From Rahnella sp. AA (GTDB taxonomy: Bacteria > Pseudomonadota > Gammaproteobacteria > Enterobacterales > Enterobacteriaceae), in NCBI RefSeq assembly GCF_002834385.1, contig NZ_PITQ01000005.1, forward strand, positions 62,001-126,000: a DNA stretch of 64,000 nucleotides, in the 5' to 3' direction. The first letter of the stretch is position 1. Every line of letters starts with the position of its first letter. A program made the position numbers and the translations under genes. Positions 50,957-60,568 of the stretch are shown one piece after another. The notes under the pieces were generated by a model. That model ran no database searches and was not told where the DNA came from. It saw only the letters and a list, made by a program, of their open reading frames with translations.

Positions 50957-51265
50957 TTACTTTTTCAGCGAGGTTGGGAAGTGAGCATTAATGACTTCCA
51001 TCACTTTCGGGCCGAAATCCGCCGCCGAAAGCATGTTGCGCACACCGACGACATATTTGTTGCCGCTGACGGTGATTTCGTCAGCGACGTGCGTGGAGGC
51101 GACGATAATGTCCGCGCCGCTCAGCTCAGATTTATACTCACCGACCGCGCAGCTGTTCATGGTGTGTTCCACGCCTTCCTGTGTCAGAAACTGCCCGATT
51201 TTCATCTTCATGATCATCGAACTGCCTTGCCCGCAACCGCAAACTGCCAGAATTCGTACTGTCAT
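50957..51265 (-). CDS. ulaB: Ascorbate PTS EIIB component UlaB
   Basis: 102 residues. The P-loop-like [13 protein letters not shown] near residue 9 holds the phosphorylated Cys (VCGCGQGSS). It accepts phosphate from UlaC and passes it to ascorbate during transport through UlaA. Lies between ulaA and ulaC. Confidence 0.95.
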   Translation of the reverse strand: MTVRILAVCGCGQGSSMIMKMKIGQFLTQEGVEHTMNSCAVGEYKSELSGADIIVASTHVADEITVSGNKYVVGVRNMLSAADFGPKVMEVINAHFPTSLKK

Positions 51266-51279
51266 GGAAACCTCGTTGA

Positions 51280-52683
51280 TTAGTGAGTAGCAGACTCATT
51301 AAGAGCTTGTTTTTCGGCATCTTCTTCGGCGCGAAGCGTGCGACCGGCGAAGAACATATACAGCACCGCGATCACGGCAATCACGCCCATAAAGGCCATG
51401 CCAACGCTAAAGAATCCCTGCATCATTGGCGGTGCCAGAATTGACCAGTCGGCCATGCCCATCCAGGCGCTGAGGCCGGTCAGTTTGATGGCCCAGACGC
51501 AGCCGAAGATTTCGATCATCCCCATCACCAGGCAGATTTTCAGCGCGGCGCGCCAGCCACCGAAGTGATTCGCGAATACGCCGATGGTGGCGTTGGAGAA
51601 GAACATCGGGATAAAGCCGGGAATGATCATGATGGAAGACCCCACGCCAAACAGAATGGCGACGGCAATCAGTTGGCCGATGGTGCCCCACATAAAGCCC
51701 CAGACCACGGCGTTTGGCGCGAAGCTGTAAATCGCCGCGCAGTCGATCGCCAGAACAGCACCGGGAATTAAGCGTTGGGAAATCCCGTTAAAGGCTTCGG
51801 TCAGTTCAGCGACGAACATACGCACGCCCTGAATGATGATGAAAATGGCAACCGCAAACATCAGGCCGGTTTGCAGGATGTAAATCGTCCAGTGCGTTTT
51901 ACCGGCCATTTTCTGCAACGTATCGAGACCGAACGAGCAGAGGATAATGCCGAAAAATACGGTCATCACGATGGCGGTGGAAACGATGTTGTCGTGGAAA
52001 ATATTCAACCACCCCGGCAGCTTGAGGTCTTCAACGCTGTCCTCTTTCTTACCGAGATAGGGTGCAATTTTGTAAGCAATCCATGACGCAAACTGTTGCT
52101 GATGCCCGATAGAAAAACCGCTGTTTTCCGTCACGGACTGCGTCGGTTTGTACATCATGTTGGAAGTGATCCCCCAGTACAGAGAAACCAAAATCGCCGT
52201 CGACCAGATGGTGGTCCACATCGGCCAGCCGAGAATGAAGAAGAAGACGGCGATAAGCCCCGCCTGCTGGAACATGATGTGGCCCGTCAGCATGATAGTG
52301 CGGATGCCGGTAATGCGGCGAAAAACCACCATCAGGATGTTCAGCGCGAGCGCGATAAGCACCGCATAACCGACCCAGCTGTAGGCATCGCCCATGCGTT
52401 CGACCGTTGCCATCATTGACGCGTAGGTATCTGAAATAGCACCGTTAATGCCGTAGACTTCAGAAAGTTTCGCCACCACAGGTTTGAATGTGCCCGTCAA
52501 AATGCCGGATCCCGCCTGCAGTAACATAAAGCCGATGATGGTTTTGATGGTGCCTTTGATGATAACCGTCGCGCTCTTTCTGAGCAGGATGTAACCGAGC
52601 AGGGTTACAAGCCCCAGCAATAACGGCGCGTTGGTCATTACCTGATTAAAAAATACGGTAAAGAGGGTGTAGAGGAATTCCAT
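51280..52683 (-). CDS. ulaA: Ascorbate PTS permease EIIC UlaA
   Basis: 467 residues from ATG 52683 (GGAGAG upstream); the frame extends to 52728. About eleven TM segments; [24 protein letters not shown] and [18 protein letters not shown] are typical of the UlaA/SgaT family. It imports L-ascorbate as the 6-phosphate. First gene of ulaABCDEF, divergent from ulaG. Confidence 0.96.
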   Translation of the reverse strand: MEFLYTLFTVFFNQVMTNAPLLLGLVTLLGYILLRKSATVIIKGTIKTIIGFMLLQAGSGILTGTFKPVVAKLSEVYGINGAISDTYASMMATVERMGDAYSWVGYAVLIALALNILMVVFRRITGIRTIMLTGHIMFQQAGLIAVFFFILGWPMWTTIWSTAILVSLYWGITSNMMYKPTQSVTENSGFSIGHQQQFASWIAYKIAPYLGKKEDSVEDLKLPGWLNIFHDNIVSTAIVMTVFFGIILCSFGLDTLQKMAGKTHWTIYILQTGLMFAVAIFIIIQGVRMFVAELTEAFNGISQRLIPGAVLAIDCAAIYSFAPNAVVWGFMWGTIGQLIAVAILFGVGSSIMIIPGFIPMFFSNATIGVFANHFGGWRAALKICLVMGMIEIFGCVWAIKLTGLSAWMGMADWSILAPPMMQGFFSVGMAFMGVIAVIAVLYMFFAGRTLRAEEDAEKQALNESATH

Positions 52684-53086
52684 ATAACTCTCCGTCTGAC
52701 CTTGTTTGATCTCTTCGACGCTGAACACGCGTTAAAAAGTGAGGGACAGACGCACTCTAATGCTCACATTGAATCAGATAAAGATTTACAATGATTATTT
52801 GTGAGGAGTCTCGCAAGATATCGTTACCTCATCGTTTAGCGAACAAAAACACAAAGACATATTTTGTCTATTTATCATGGTAATATAGATATTATTCATT
52901 ATTTATCCTCCCAAATTAGTCAGTTATCTTATCTTGTAACTCCCCGTAATCCGCCAAAATACGTCAGTGAAAATCATTGTCATGGCAAAAGTTCGGTGCT
53001 AAATTTCTCAAAATTAAATCATATACAATCACAAAATGATTAATTATGACTTAACCATTCAAACCAAACTCAGATGAGGGAATACA
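52684..53086. promoter_or_regulatory. ulaA-ulaG divergent control region
   Basis: 403 bp, AT-rich. Three copies of a 17-base motif ACAATGATTNNNNNTGA are seen: 52788-52804 (+), 52964-52980 (-) and 53033-53049 (+); two of them agree with the first at 13 and 14 of 17 positions. The outer copies bracket the two promoters, fitting DNA looping by a DeoR-type repressor such as UlaR. Assignment to UlaR is inference. Confidence 0.55.
52800..52815. promoter_or_regulatory. CRP site upstream of ulaA
   Basis: TGTGA-GGAGTC-TCGCA matches 9 of 10 consensus bases of TGTGA-N6-TCACA. It overlaps the first 17-base repeat by five bases, so activator and candidate repressor would compete. Confidence 0.6.
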
Positions 53087-54151
53087 ATGAGCAAAGTAGA
53101 AACGATCAGCCGCGAATCCTGGATCCTCAATACTTTCCCGGAATGGGGCACCTGGCTGAACGAAGAAATCGAGCAGGAAAACGTCGCGCCGGGCACTTTT
53201 GCGATGTGGTGGCTGGGCTGTACGGGGATTTGGTTAAAATCTGAGGGCGGCGCGAATATTTGTGTCGATTTCTGGTGTGGCGTCGGCAAGCAAAATCACA
53301 GCAGCCCGCTGATGAAAACCGGCCATCAGATGCAACGCATGGCGGGTGTGAAAAAGCTGCAACCGAACCTGCGCACCACGCCGTTTGTGCTTGATCCTTT
53401 TGCGATCAGAGCGATCGACGCCGTATTGTCCACCCACGATCACAACGATCATATTGATGTAAATGTCGCGGCCGCTGTGATGCAAAACTGCGCTTCTGAT
53501 GTGCCGTTCATCGGTCCGCAAACCTGCGTGGATTTGTGGATAAGCTGGGGCGTGCCGCGTGAACGTTGCATCGTCATGACACCGGGCAAAGTGTTAAAAA
53601 TCAAAGATGTGGAAATTCATGCGCTGGATTCTTTCGACCGCACCGTGCTGATAACCTTGCCTGCCGACCAGAAAGCGGCTGGCGTTCTGCCGGACATGAT
53701 GGATCAGCGTGCGGTGAACTATCTGTTCAAAACGCCGGGCGGAAACCTGTATCACAGCGGTGATTCACACTATTCGAACTACTACGCGAAACACGGCAAC
53801 GAATACCAGATTGACGTCGCCCTCGGCTCCTACGGCGAGAATCCGCGCGGTGTGACCGACAAAATGACCAGCGTCGATATGCTGCGCATGGCAGAATCGC
53901 TGAATACAAAAGTCGTGATCCCGTTCCACCATGATATCTGGTCGAATTTCCAGGCCGATCCGCAGGAAATTCGTGTGCTGTGGGAGATGAAAAAAGACCG
54001 TCTGAAATACGGCTTCAAGCCCTTTATCTGGCAGGTTGGCGGCAAATTTACCTATCCGAATGACAAAGATAATTTCGAATATCACTACCCGCGCGGGTTC
54101 GAAGATTGCTTCACAACAGATACTGACTTACCGTTTAAATCCTTCCTATAA
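53087..54151 (+). CDS. ulaG: L-ascorbate-6-phosphate lactonase UlaG
   Basis: 354 residues, the E. coli length. Metallo-beta-lactamase fold: [19 protein letters not shown] is the HxHxDH metal motif, [13 protein letters not shown] and [11 protein letters not shown] supply further ligands. It opens the lactone ring to 3-keto-L-gulonate-6-P in the cytoplasm. GAGGGA precedes the ATG. Single gene divergent from ulaA, ended by the hairpin at 54166-54189. Confidence 0.96.
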   Translation: MSKVETISRESWILNTFPEWGTWLNEEIEQENVAPGTFAMWWLGCTGIWLKSEGGANICVDFWCGVGKQNHSSPLMKTGHQMQRMAGVKKLQPNLRTTPFVLDPFAIRAIDAVLSTHDHNDHIDVNVAAAVMQNCASDVPFIGPQTCVDLWISWGVPRERCIVMTPGKVLKIKDVEIHALDSFDRTVLITLPADQKAAGVLPDMMDQRAVNYLFKTPGGNLYHSGDSHYSNYYAKHGNEYQIDVALGSYGENPRGVTDKMTSVDMLRMAESLNTKVVIPFHHDIWSNFQADPQEIRVLWEMKKDRLKYGFKPFIWQVGGKFTYPNDKDNFEYHYPRGFEDCFTTDTDLPFKSFL

Positions 54152-54165
54152 AGCATTGTGAGAAA

Positions 54166-54189
54166 AGGCGGAGACTATTTTCTCCGCCT
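54166..54189 (+). terminator. Hairpin terminator of ulaG
   Basis: Perfect 9-bp stem AGGCGGAGA (54166-54174) / TCTCCGCCT (54181-54189); only a short CTTC follows, so it may be leaky toward ulaR. Confidence 0.7.
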
Positions 54190-54273
54190 CTTCAGAAACA
54201 ATTTTATTCGCATTATCGCTCGTTTATAATCACGCGGTAATCATCTTCTTTCAGATTCCCCCGCGGAGACACC

Positions 54274-55029
54274 ATGACAGAGCCACAACGACACAATGCC
54301 ATCCTTGATCTTTTGCAGCGTCAGGGGCAGATCTCCGTCGCTGATGTCATTGAAAATTTTGATATTTCACCGGCTACTGCGCGTCGTGATATCACTAAAC
54401 TCAACGAACTGGGGAAATTGCGTAAAGTGCGTAACGGCGCTGAAGCCGTAAACCAGCCACGCCAGAACTGGACCCCGCTTAATATTCATCAAACCCATAA
54501 CCTCAACGAAAAAATGCGTATCGCCAAAGCGGCTGCCCAATTGTGCCTGCCGGGTGAAAGTGTCGTGATTAACTGTGGCTCAACAGCGTTTCTGCTCGGG
54601 CGTGAGATGTGTGGGAAAGACATTCAGGTGATCACTAATTATCTGCCGCTGGCTAATTACCTGATTGAGCAGGAACACGACAGCGTGGTGATCATGGGCG
54701 GCCAATACAATAAAAGTCAGTCGATTACGCTGGCACCGCAGGATGGCGATGCAAGCCTGTACGCCGGACACTGGATGTTCACCAGCGGCGCAGGGCTGAC
54801 CAGCGATGGCCTGTATAAAACCGATATGCTGACCGCGATGGCAGAACAGAAGATGCTCAATTACGTAGGAAATCTGGCGGTACTGGTCGACAGCAGTAAA
54901 ATCGGACAACGCGCAGGAATGCTCTTCAGCCGCACCGAACAAATCGACGTGCTGATCACGGGAAAAGAAGCCGACGATGAAATCATCGGGCAGCTACGCC
55001 TTAAAGGCGTGAGAGTCATTCTGGTTTAA
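54274..55029 (+). CDS. ulaR: DeoR-family repressor UlaR
   Basis: 251 residues. DeoR helix-turn-helix at ~5-55: [36 protein letters not shown]-terminal sugar-phosphate sensor domain ([25 protein letters not shown]). Ascorbate-6-P is the inducer in E. coli. Follows ulaG in the same direction, the standard layout. Confidence 0.95.
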   Translation: MTEPQRHNAILDLLQRQGQISVADVIENFDISPATARRDITKLNELGKLRKVRNGAEAVNQPRQNWTPLNIHQTHNLNEKMRIAKAAAQLCLPGESVVINCGSTAFLLGREMCGKDIQVITNYLPLANYLIEQEHDSVVIMGGQYNKSQSITLAPQDGDASLYAGHWMFTSGAGLTSDGLYKTDMLTAMAEQKMLNYVGNLAVLVDSSKIGQRAGMLFSRTEQIDVLITGKEADDEIIGQLRLKGVRVILV

Positions 55030-55113
55030 CCTTTATCCCTTCTGTTCGTCTGGTCTTCGTCGTGCAATTATTAGGTAGAATGGCGATATAACTTCTTATG
55101 AGGCACGACCAGA

Positions 55114-55434
55114 ATGGAACAATTTGAAGCAATCAGCGTTGAACAGGCGCATACCCGCCTGACATCCGGCGAAGCGGTGATGGTCGATATCCGTGACCCG
55201 CAAAGTTTTGGTGCCGCACACGCACCCGGCGCATTTCATCTGAGCAATGAAAGCATGCGCGCCTTTATGGAACAGGCCGATGCCAAAACGCCGGTTCTGG
55301 TCATGTGCTATCACGGCATCAGCAGCCGTGGCGCGGCGCAATTCCTGATTAGCCAGGGGTTTGAGTCGGTTTACAGCGTTGACGGTGGCTTTGAAGCCTG
55401 GTCACAAACCTTCCCGCAAGATATCGAAGCCTGA
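55114..55434 (+). CDS. glpE: Thiosulfate sulfurtransferase GlpE (single-domain rhodanese)
   Basis: 106 residues (E. coli 108). Catalytic C65 in [26 protein letters not shown] is the rhodanese start motif. It moves sulfane sulfur from thiosulfate to thiols such as thioredoxin. GAGG lies ~9 nt upstream of the ATG. In E. coli glpE-glpG-glpR are contiguous; here a trans-sulfuration gene comes between glpE and glpG. Confidence 0.96.
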   Translation: MEQFEAISVEQAHTRLTSGEAVMVDIRDPQSFGAAHAPGAFHLSNESMRAFMEQADAKTPVLVMCYHGISSRGAAQFLISQGFESVYSVDGGFEAWSQTFPQDIEA

Positions 55435-55460
55435 TCTCCTCTCTCTCCGGCGCAGACTAA

Positions 55461-55505
55461 AGTTTTTATAAACCAAGTTTTTATAAACCGAGTCTTTATA
55501 ACCAG
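55461..55505 (+). repeat. Three tandem copies of a 15-bp unit
   Basis: AGTTTTTATAAACCA (55461-55475), AGTTTTTATAAACCG (55476-55490), AGTCTTTATAACCAG (55491-55505). Two near-perfect copies and one diverged, ~60 bp upstream of an extended -10 promoter. It could be a regulator array or a slippage product. Confidence 0.8.
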
Positions 55506-55563
55506 GCTATCCGGTTTGCGCCGAAAATATTCTTAAGCCGAAAAAGCTACCGTTCTCCAGTGT

Positions 55564-55572
55564 TGATATAAT
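55564..55572 (+). promoter_or_regulatory. Extended -10 promoter of the trans-sulfuration gene
   Basis: TGATATAAT (TGn plus perfect TATAAT), 29 bp before the ATG at 55601. No good -35 is seen, which extended -10 promoters do not require. It gives the gene its own promoter, separate from glpE. Confidence 0.65.
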
Positions 55573-55600
55573 TTCCGCCTACTATCGACAGGATTTCAAG

Positions 55601-56791
55601 ATGAAACAACTGAACAAAACACGTTCTTTGGGTATGCGTACGCTCGCCGTTCATGGTGGCCAGCAGCCGGACGTCCAGACCGGTGCCGTCGCGACACCGA
55701 TTACTGCCTCTTCCGCATTCTCCTATCCGGATTTTGACAGCGGCGCACGTCGTTTCAGCGGCGAAGAGCCGGGCTATATGTACAGCCGTTTTGCTAACCC
55801 GACGGTCACGGTTTTCGAGCAGAAACTGGCCGCGCTGGAGGGCGCAGAAACCTCCGTCGCCTGCGCAAGCGGCATGGCGGCAATCAGCGCAACGTTATTT
55901 GCCCTGCTGGTGCCGGGCGATGAAATCATTCATGTCGGCACGCTGTACGGCGGGACCGAAGGCGTAGTGCGCAATCTTCTGCCACGTTATGGCATCAAAC
56001 CGGTACACGTCACGAACGTTGGCGAACTGGAGGCTGCTTTCACCAAAAACACCAAAGTCGTGCTGGTTGAGACACCGGCGAACCCGGGTCTGGACATTGC
56101 CGATCTGGCAGAAATCGCGCGCTTATCCAAAGCAGCAGGCGCAATCAGCGTGGTGGATAACACTTTCGCGACGCCTTACCTGACGCGTCCGCTGGCGCTG
56201 GGCATCGATATCGTTCTGCACTCGGCGACCAAATACATCAGTGGTCACGGCGATGCGACCGGCGGCGTGGTGGCCGGTTCTGCGGCATTAATTACGCCAA
56301 TCCGCACGCTGAGCCTGAAACAGTTCGGTGGTTGCCTGAGCCCGTTCGAGGCCAGCTTGCTGATCCGCGGGCTGAAAACTCTGCCGTTGCGCGTCGAAGC
56401 AAGCTCACTGAGCGCACAGGCGGTAGCGGAATTCCTCTACAGTCACAGCGCAGTGGAAACGGTATTCTATCCTGGGCTGCCGGAACATCCGGGCCATGCC
56501 ATCGCAGCGCGTCAGATGAAACTGTTCGGCGGGATTATGGCGATTGAGCTGAAAGGCGGGCTGAACGCGGCACGGACTTTCCTCGATAAACTGAACATCA
56601 TCACGCAGGCGGTTTCCCTCGGCGATACCGATTCGCTGGCCTGCCATCCGGCCTCGACCACTCACAGCGCCGTCGCGCCGGAAGTTCGCCGTCAGAGCGG
56701 AATTACCGACGGGCTGGTGCGCATCAGTATCGGTATCGAAGACACCGAAGACCTGATTGCCGATCTGGAACAGGCGCTGGAAGGGCTTTAA
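55601..56791 (+). CDS. PLP-dependent trans-sulfuration enzyme (Cys/Met metabolism family)
   Basis: 396 residues, fold-type I. PLP lysine K211 in SATKYISGHGD; YMYSRFANPT and ETPANPGLDIADL are cofactor-contacting motifs. The active-site loop reads LYGGTEGV; methionine gamma-lyases carry a Cys after YG (YGC), so this is not a typical one, while the GGT form occurs in cystathionine synthases/lyases and homoserine sulfhydrylases. The exact reaction (beta/gamma elimination or sulfhydrylation) is open. AGGAT precedes the ATG. Its position beside the rhodanese gene glpE suggests a sulfur link but may be chance. Confidence 0.85.
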   Translation: MKQLNKTRSLGMRTLAVHGGQQPDVQTGAVATPITASSAFSYPDFDSGARRFSGEEPGYMYSRFANPTVTVFEQKLAALEGAETSVACASGMAAISATLFALLVPGDEIIHVGTLYGGTEGVVRNLLPRYGIKPVHVTNVGELEAAFTKNTKVVLVETPANPGLDIADLAEIARLSKAAGAISVVDNTFATPYLTRPLALGIDIVLHSATKYISGHGDATGGVVAGSAALITPIRTLSLKQFGGCLSPFEASLLIRGLKTLPLRVEASSLSAQAVAEFLYSHSAVETVFYPGLPEHPGHAIAARQMKLFGGIMAIELKGGLNAARTFLDKLNIITQAVSLGDTDSLACHPASTTHSAVAPEVRRQSGITDGLVRISIGIEDTEDLIADLEQALEGL

Positions 56792-57091
56792 TCGTTCGGC
56801 TAATAAATATGCCGGTTTTTGTCCGTATTCTGGCGATAACCGGCATTTATCGCCAGAATACTGGCGATCTGCATTCCATCAATCATGTCCAGGAACCGGG
56901 TAATATTTCACGAGATCCCGATCCATCTCACACCCACGTGATTTTTTTGGTCACCGAAGGTAACACCGCCCCCGTAAATTCTCCCCCTTATCTCGTCTGA
57001 CGTTATAATCGACTTCCCACACGCTGGCAGATAAGGTATTGCCCTAAAATGACGGCAACAAATCAAACAATTAGGGAAACCGGTTAACGCT
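56792..57091 (+). other. 300-bp gap with mutually exclusive hairpins before glpG
   Basis: Stem A: TATTCTGGCGATA (56826-56838) / TATCGCCAGAATA (56848-56860), 13 bp perfect, loop 9. Stem B: ATGCCGGTT (56809-56817) / AACCGGCAT (56838-56846), whose right arm lies in the loop and stem of A; the two cannot form together. A further CTGGCGAT copy is at 56861-56868. A TATAAT at 57004-57009 may be the glpG promoter -10. Confidence 0.6.
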
Positions 57092-57922
57092 ATGGTGCGC
57101 ATTCTAAACCTGAATAACCCCCGCCTCGCTCAGGCATTTGTCGATTACATGGCAACGCAGGGTTTCACGCTGACGATCAAACATGAAAGCCAGGAGGTCC
57201 AGCTCTGGCTGGAAGACAAATCCCGTCTGGAAGAGGCCGAGAAACAGGTTGCGCTGTTTGTGCGCGATCCACTGCATCCGCGCTATCAGGAGGCCAGCTG
57301 GAAAACCGGCAAAGCGCAGCCACATTTGCGGATGTCGCACACACCGTTTCTGAAAAGCCTGCGCAGCCGTGCAGGCCCCGTGACTATCGGCATGATAGCC
57401 CTGAGTTTTGCGGTCTTTATCCTGCAACAAATACTGGGAGATGAACTCGTCATGAACTGGCTGGCGTGGCCTGACAGTTCACGCGTATTCCAGGTCTGGC
57501 GCTGGTTTACACCGGCGTTGATGAATTTCTCATTCATTGCCTTGCTGATTAATCTGGCCTGGTGGTGGTATCTGGCGAGCCAGATAGAGATGCATCTGGG
57601 CAGCGGTAAATTATTCACCGTCACCGTGATTTCTGCCCTGATCAGCGGCTGGGGCCAGTCGATGGTTAATGGCGTCTGGTTCGGGGGGTTATCTGGCGTG
57701 GTTTATGCGCTGATGGGATACGCGTGGTTGACTGGCCAGTTGAAACCGGAAAGCCGGTTGTACGTACCCGGTGGCCTGTTGGTGATTTCGCTCATTTTTA
57801 TGTTCATCGGTTACACCACTGGCGGTTCCGCCGTGGCGAATGCCGCCCACACCTTCGGCCTCGGGCTTGGGCTGGTGATGGCATTTGTTGATACGCGCAC
57901 ATCGCGCAAAAAAAGCAACTAG
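57092..57922 (+). CDS. glpG: Rhomboid intramembrane serine protease GlpG
   Basis: 276 residues, the E. coli length. N-terminal cytoplasmic domain (~1-85) then six TMs. Catalytic Ser201 in FGGLSGVVYA and His ~253 in NAAHTFGLGLG form the dyad; the WxxxS-type loop WWWYLASQIEMHLGSGK is the conserved L1 region. Cleaves TM substrates in the inner membrane. Followed 9 bases later by glpR. Confidence 0.96.
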   Translation: MVRILNLNNPRLAQAFVDYMATQGFTLTIKHESQEVQLWLEDKSRLEEAEKQVALFVRDPLHPRYQEASWKTGKAQPHLRMSHTPFLKSLRSRAGPVTIGMIALSFAVFILQQILGDELVMNWLAWPDSSRVFQVWRWFTPALMNFSFIALLINLAWWWYLASQIEMHLGSGKLFTVTVISALISGWGQSMVNGVWFGGLSGVVYALMGYAWLTGQLKPESRLYVPGGLLVISLIFMFIGYTTGGSAVANAAHTFGLGLGLVMAFVDTRTSRKKSN

Positions 57923-57931
57923 GGGATTCGG

Positions 57932-58690
57932 GTGAAACAAACACAACGCCATGATGCGATTATCGATTTAGTCCGCCAGCAAGGGTATGTCAGCACCGAA
58001 GAACTGGTGGAGCATTTTGCGGTCAGTCCACAAACTATCCGCCGTGATCTGAATGATTTAGCTGAACAGAATAAAATTCACCGCCACCACGGCGGCGCAG
58101 CGCTACCTTCCAGCTCAGTGAATGCGGCCTATAACGACCGCAAAGTGATGTGGTCAGAAGCCAAAGCACGCATCGCCGCACGTGTTGCCAGCCAGATCCC
58201 CGACGGCTCTACGCTGTTTATCGACATCGGTACGACACCGGAAGCCGTGGCGCATGCGCTGCTTAATCATAAAGATCTGCGTATTGTGACCAATAATCTG
58301 AATGTGGCCACGCTGTACAGTGCTAAAGATGACTGCCGCCTGTTTCTCGCGGGTGGCGAAGTCCGTGCCCGCGATGGCGGTATCATGGGGGAAGCGACTC
58401 TCGATTTCATCTCTCAGTTCCGCCTCGATTATGGCATTCTCGGCATCAGCGGCATCGATATGGATGGTTCTCTGCTCGAATTCGACTATCACGAAGCACG
58501 AACCAAACGCGCAATTATTGAGAACTCCCGCTGCGTCATGCTGGTCACCGACCATTCTAAGTTTGGCCGCAACGCGATGGTGAATCTCGGCAAAATGGAT
58601 CTCATTCATTATATGTTTACCGATAAACAGCCACCTGACAGTGTGAAACGTATTATCGATAAGTACGACGTACATCTCGAACTTTGCTGA
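57932..58690 (+). CDS. glpR: Glycerol-3-phosphate regulon repressor GlpR
   Basis: 252 residues from GTG 57932 (AGGGGA upstream), the E. coli length and start type. DeoR helix-turn-helix QGYVSTEELVEHFAVSPQT; effector domain FIDIGTTPEAVAHALL and VTDHSKFGRNA. Represses glp genes; glycerol-3-P releases it. It lies divergent-free in front of its target glpD. Confidence 0.96.
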   Translation: MKQTQRHDAIIDLVRQQGYVSTEELVEHFAVSPQTIRRDLNDLAEQNKIHRHHGGAALPSSSVNAAYNDRKVMWSEAKARIAARVASQIPDGSTLFIDIGTTPEAVAHALLNHKDLRIVTNNLNVATLYSAKDDCRLFLAGGEVRARDGGIMGEATLDFISQFRLDYGILGISGIDMDGSLLEFDYHEARTKRAIIENSRCVMLVTDHSKFGRNAMVNLGKMDLIHYMFTDKQPPDSVKRIIDKYDVHLELC

Positions 58691-58886
58691 TCCCTCTTCA
58701 TTCAGGGAGCGCAGCCCGGGCAGCGCTCCCTGAGTCATCTCGCTTCCCATCCCTTCTTAAAACGAACAATTTCGAAAAATCCCGCGTGCTGTCGCGCTCG
58801 GTTTTGTACTCACCTGTTCCGTTTGCTCGTTACTGACACAAAAATGTTACCTCCATCACGCATAATTGTTTTTATTTGGTTAACTC

Positions 58887-58936
58887 TTGGCTTGTTTGTC
58901 GAATCTCGATTACAATCGTGAGCGAAAACGAACATA
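58887..58936 (+). promoter_or_regulatory. glpD promoter and candidate GlpR operator
   Basis: -35 TTGGCT (58887-58892), 18 bp, -10 TACAAT (58911-58916). Just downstream, 58920-58936 reads GAGCGAAAACGAACATA, whose reverse complement TATGTTCG... matches the left half of the GlpR operator; the right half is weaker. A start-site operator would block initiation. Confidence 0.5.
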
Positions 58937-58970
58937 AAAGAGCTATTGCGAACATCTGGAGGAAGATGAC

Positions 58971-60482
58971 GTGGAAACCAAAGACTTGATCGTAATTGGT
59001 GGCGGTATTAATGGTACCGGCATCGCAGTAGATGCAGCTGGCCGCGGGCTGTCTGTTCTGCTGCTTGAAGCGCAAGACTTGGCCTGCGCAACCTCTTCGG
59101 CCAGTTCTAAATTGATCCACGGTGGCCTGCGCTACCTGGAACACTACGAGTTCCGTCTGGTCAGCGAAGCGCTGGCTGAACGTGAAGTGCTGTTAAAAAT
59201 GGCACCGCATATTGCCTTCCCGATGCGTTTCCGTTTACCGCATCAGCCACATTTGCGTCCGGCCTGGATGATCCGCGCTGGCCTGTTTCTGTATGACCAT
59301 CTGGGCAAACGTACCAGCCTGCCCGCCAGTAAAGGCCTGAAGTTCGGCAGCGAATCAGTGCTGAAACCCGAGCTCACCAAAGGTTTCGAATACTCAGACT
59401 GTTGGGTTGACGATGCGCGCTTAGTGGTTGTTAACGCGCAGGAAGTGGAAGAGCGCGGCGGCGAAGTCCGTACCCGCACACGTGTGACCCGGGCATGGCG
59501 CGAAGAAGGTTTGTGGATGGTGGAAGCCGAAGATATCGACACCGGCAAAACCTTCACATGGCGCGCTAAAGGTCTGGTGAACGCCACGGGGCCGTGGGTT
59601 AAACATTTCTTCGATGACGGCCTGAAGCTGAAATCGCCGTACGGTATCCGCCTGATCAAAGGTAGCCATATTGTGGTTCCGCGTGCACACAATCAGCCGC
59701 AGGCTTACATTTTGCAAAACGAAGATCACCGTATTGTTTTTGTGATCCCATGGCTGGATGAGTTCTCGATTATCGGAACCACCGACGTGGAATATCATGG
59801 CGATCAGAAAGATGTGAAAATCGACGATAAAGAAGTGAGCTATCTGCTGAAAGTGTATAACGACCACTTTAAAAAGCAGATGACCACGGAAGATATCGTC
59901 TGGACTTACTCTGGCGTGCGCCCGTTGTGCGACGATGAGTCTGATTCCCCACAGGCCGTAACCCGTGATTACACGCTGGATGTTCACGATCAGGATGGCA
60001 AAGCCCCGCTGCTTTCTGTGTTTGGCGGCAAACTGACAACCTACCGTAAGCTGGCGGAACACGCGCTGGAAAAACTGGTGAAATACTACCCGAAAGCTGG
60101 CCCGGCCTGGACGAAAACCGCTGTGCTGCCTGGCGGCAAGCTGAATGGCGATCGTAATACTTACAGCGCTAATTTGCGCAACCGCTTCAAATGGTTACCT
60201 GAATCACTGGCACGTCGTTATGCACGAACTTACGGAAGTCAAACCGAGCTGTTCCTGAACGATGCCACCAGCATTGAATCGCTGGGCGAAGATTTCGGCC
60301 ACGGTTTTTATGAAGCTGAGCTGCGTTATCTGGTAGAAAAAGAGTGGGTCACCCAGCTCGACGATGCCATCTGGCGCCGTACCAAACTCGGTATGTGGCT
60401 GGATAAAGCGCAGCAGCAGCGCGTTACCGAATGGCTGGAAACACATAAGCAACAGAAGAAGCATTTGTCGCTGGCGTCTTAA
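58971..60482 (+). CDS. glpD: Aerobic glycerol-3-phosphate dehydrogenase
   Basis: 503 residues (E. coli 501). FAD-binding GGGINGTGIA at the N-terminus, LACATSSASSKLIHGGLRYLE, and GGKLTTYRKLAEHALEKL at the C-terminal part. Oxidises sn-glycerol-3-P to dihydroxyacetone phosphate, giving electrons to quinone at the inner membrane. Start is GTG at 58971 with TGGAGGAAG upstream. It is the last core gene before the hxs cluster. Confidence 0.97.
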   Translation: METKDLIVIGGGINGTGIAVDAAGRGLSVLLLEAQDLACATSSASSKLIHGGLRYLEHYEFRLVSEALAEREVLLKMAPHIAFPMRFRLPHQPHLRPAWMIRAGLFLYDHLGKRTSLPASKGLKFGSESVLKPELTKGFEYSDCWVDDARLVVVNAQEVEERGGEVRTRTRVTRAWREEGLWMVEAEDIDTGKTFTWRAKGLVNATGPWVKHFFDDGLKLKSPYGIRLIKGSHIVVPRAHNQPQAYILQNEDHRIVFVIPWLDEFSIIGTTDVEYHGDQKDVKIDDKEVSYLLKVYNDHFKKQMTTEDIVWTYSGVRPLCDDESDSPQAVTRDYTLDVHDQDGKAPLLSVFGGKLTTYRKLAEHALEKLVKYYPKAGPAWTKTAVLPGGKLNGDRNTYSANLRNRFKWLPESLARRYARTYGSQTELFLNDATSIESLGEDFGHGFYEAELRYLVEKEWVTQLDDAIWRRTKLGMWLDKAQQQRVTEWLETHKQQKKHLSLAS

Positions 60483-60495
60483 AATCTGGATGTCT

Positions 60496-60526
60496 AAATG
60501 GCACTTTAGCCAGGGTGCCATTTTTT
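60496..60526 (+). terminator. Rho-independent terminator of glpD
   Basis: Stem AAATGGCAC (60496-60504) / GTGCCATTT (60515-60523) followed by T to 60526. It marks the boundary between core DNA and the convergent hxs operon. Confidence 0.85.
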
Positions 60527-60568
60527 ATTGGTTTTTTAGCCGCCATCAGCCTTTTTCGTGAATAGGTT

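Noticed and set aside
55461-55505. Tandem 15-bp units as a CRISPR array
   Set aside because: Units abut without spacers, are too short, and no cas gene is near.
57689-58750. Antisense frames over glpG and glpR
   Set aside because: They mirror the conserved genes and show no start signals or motifs.
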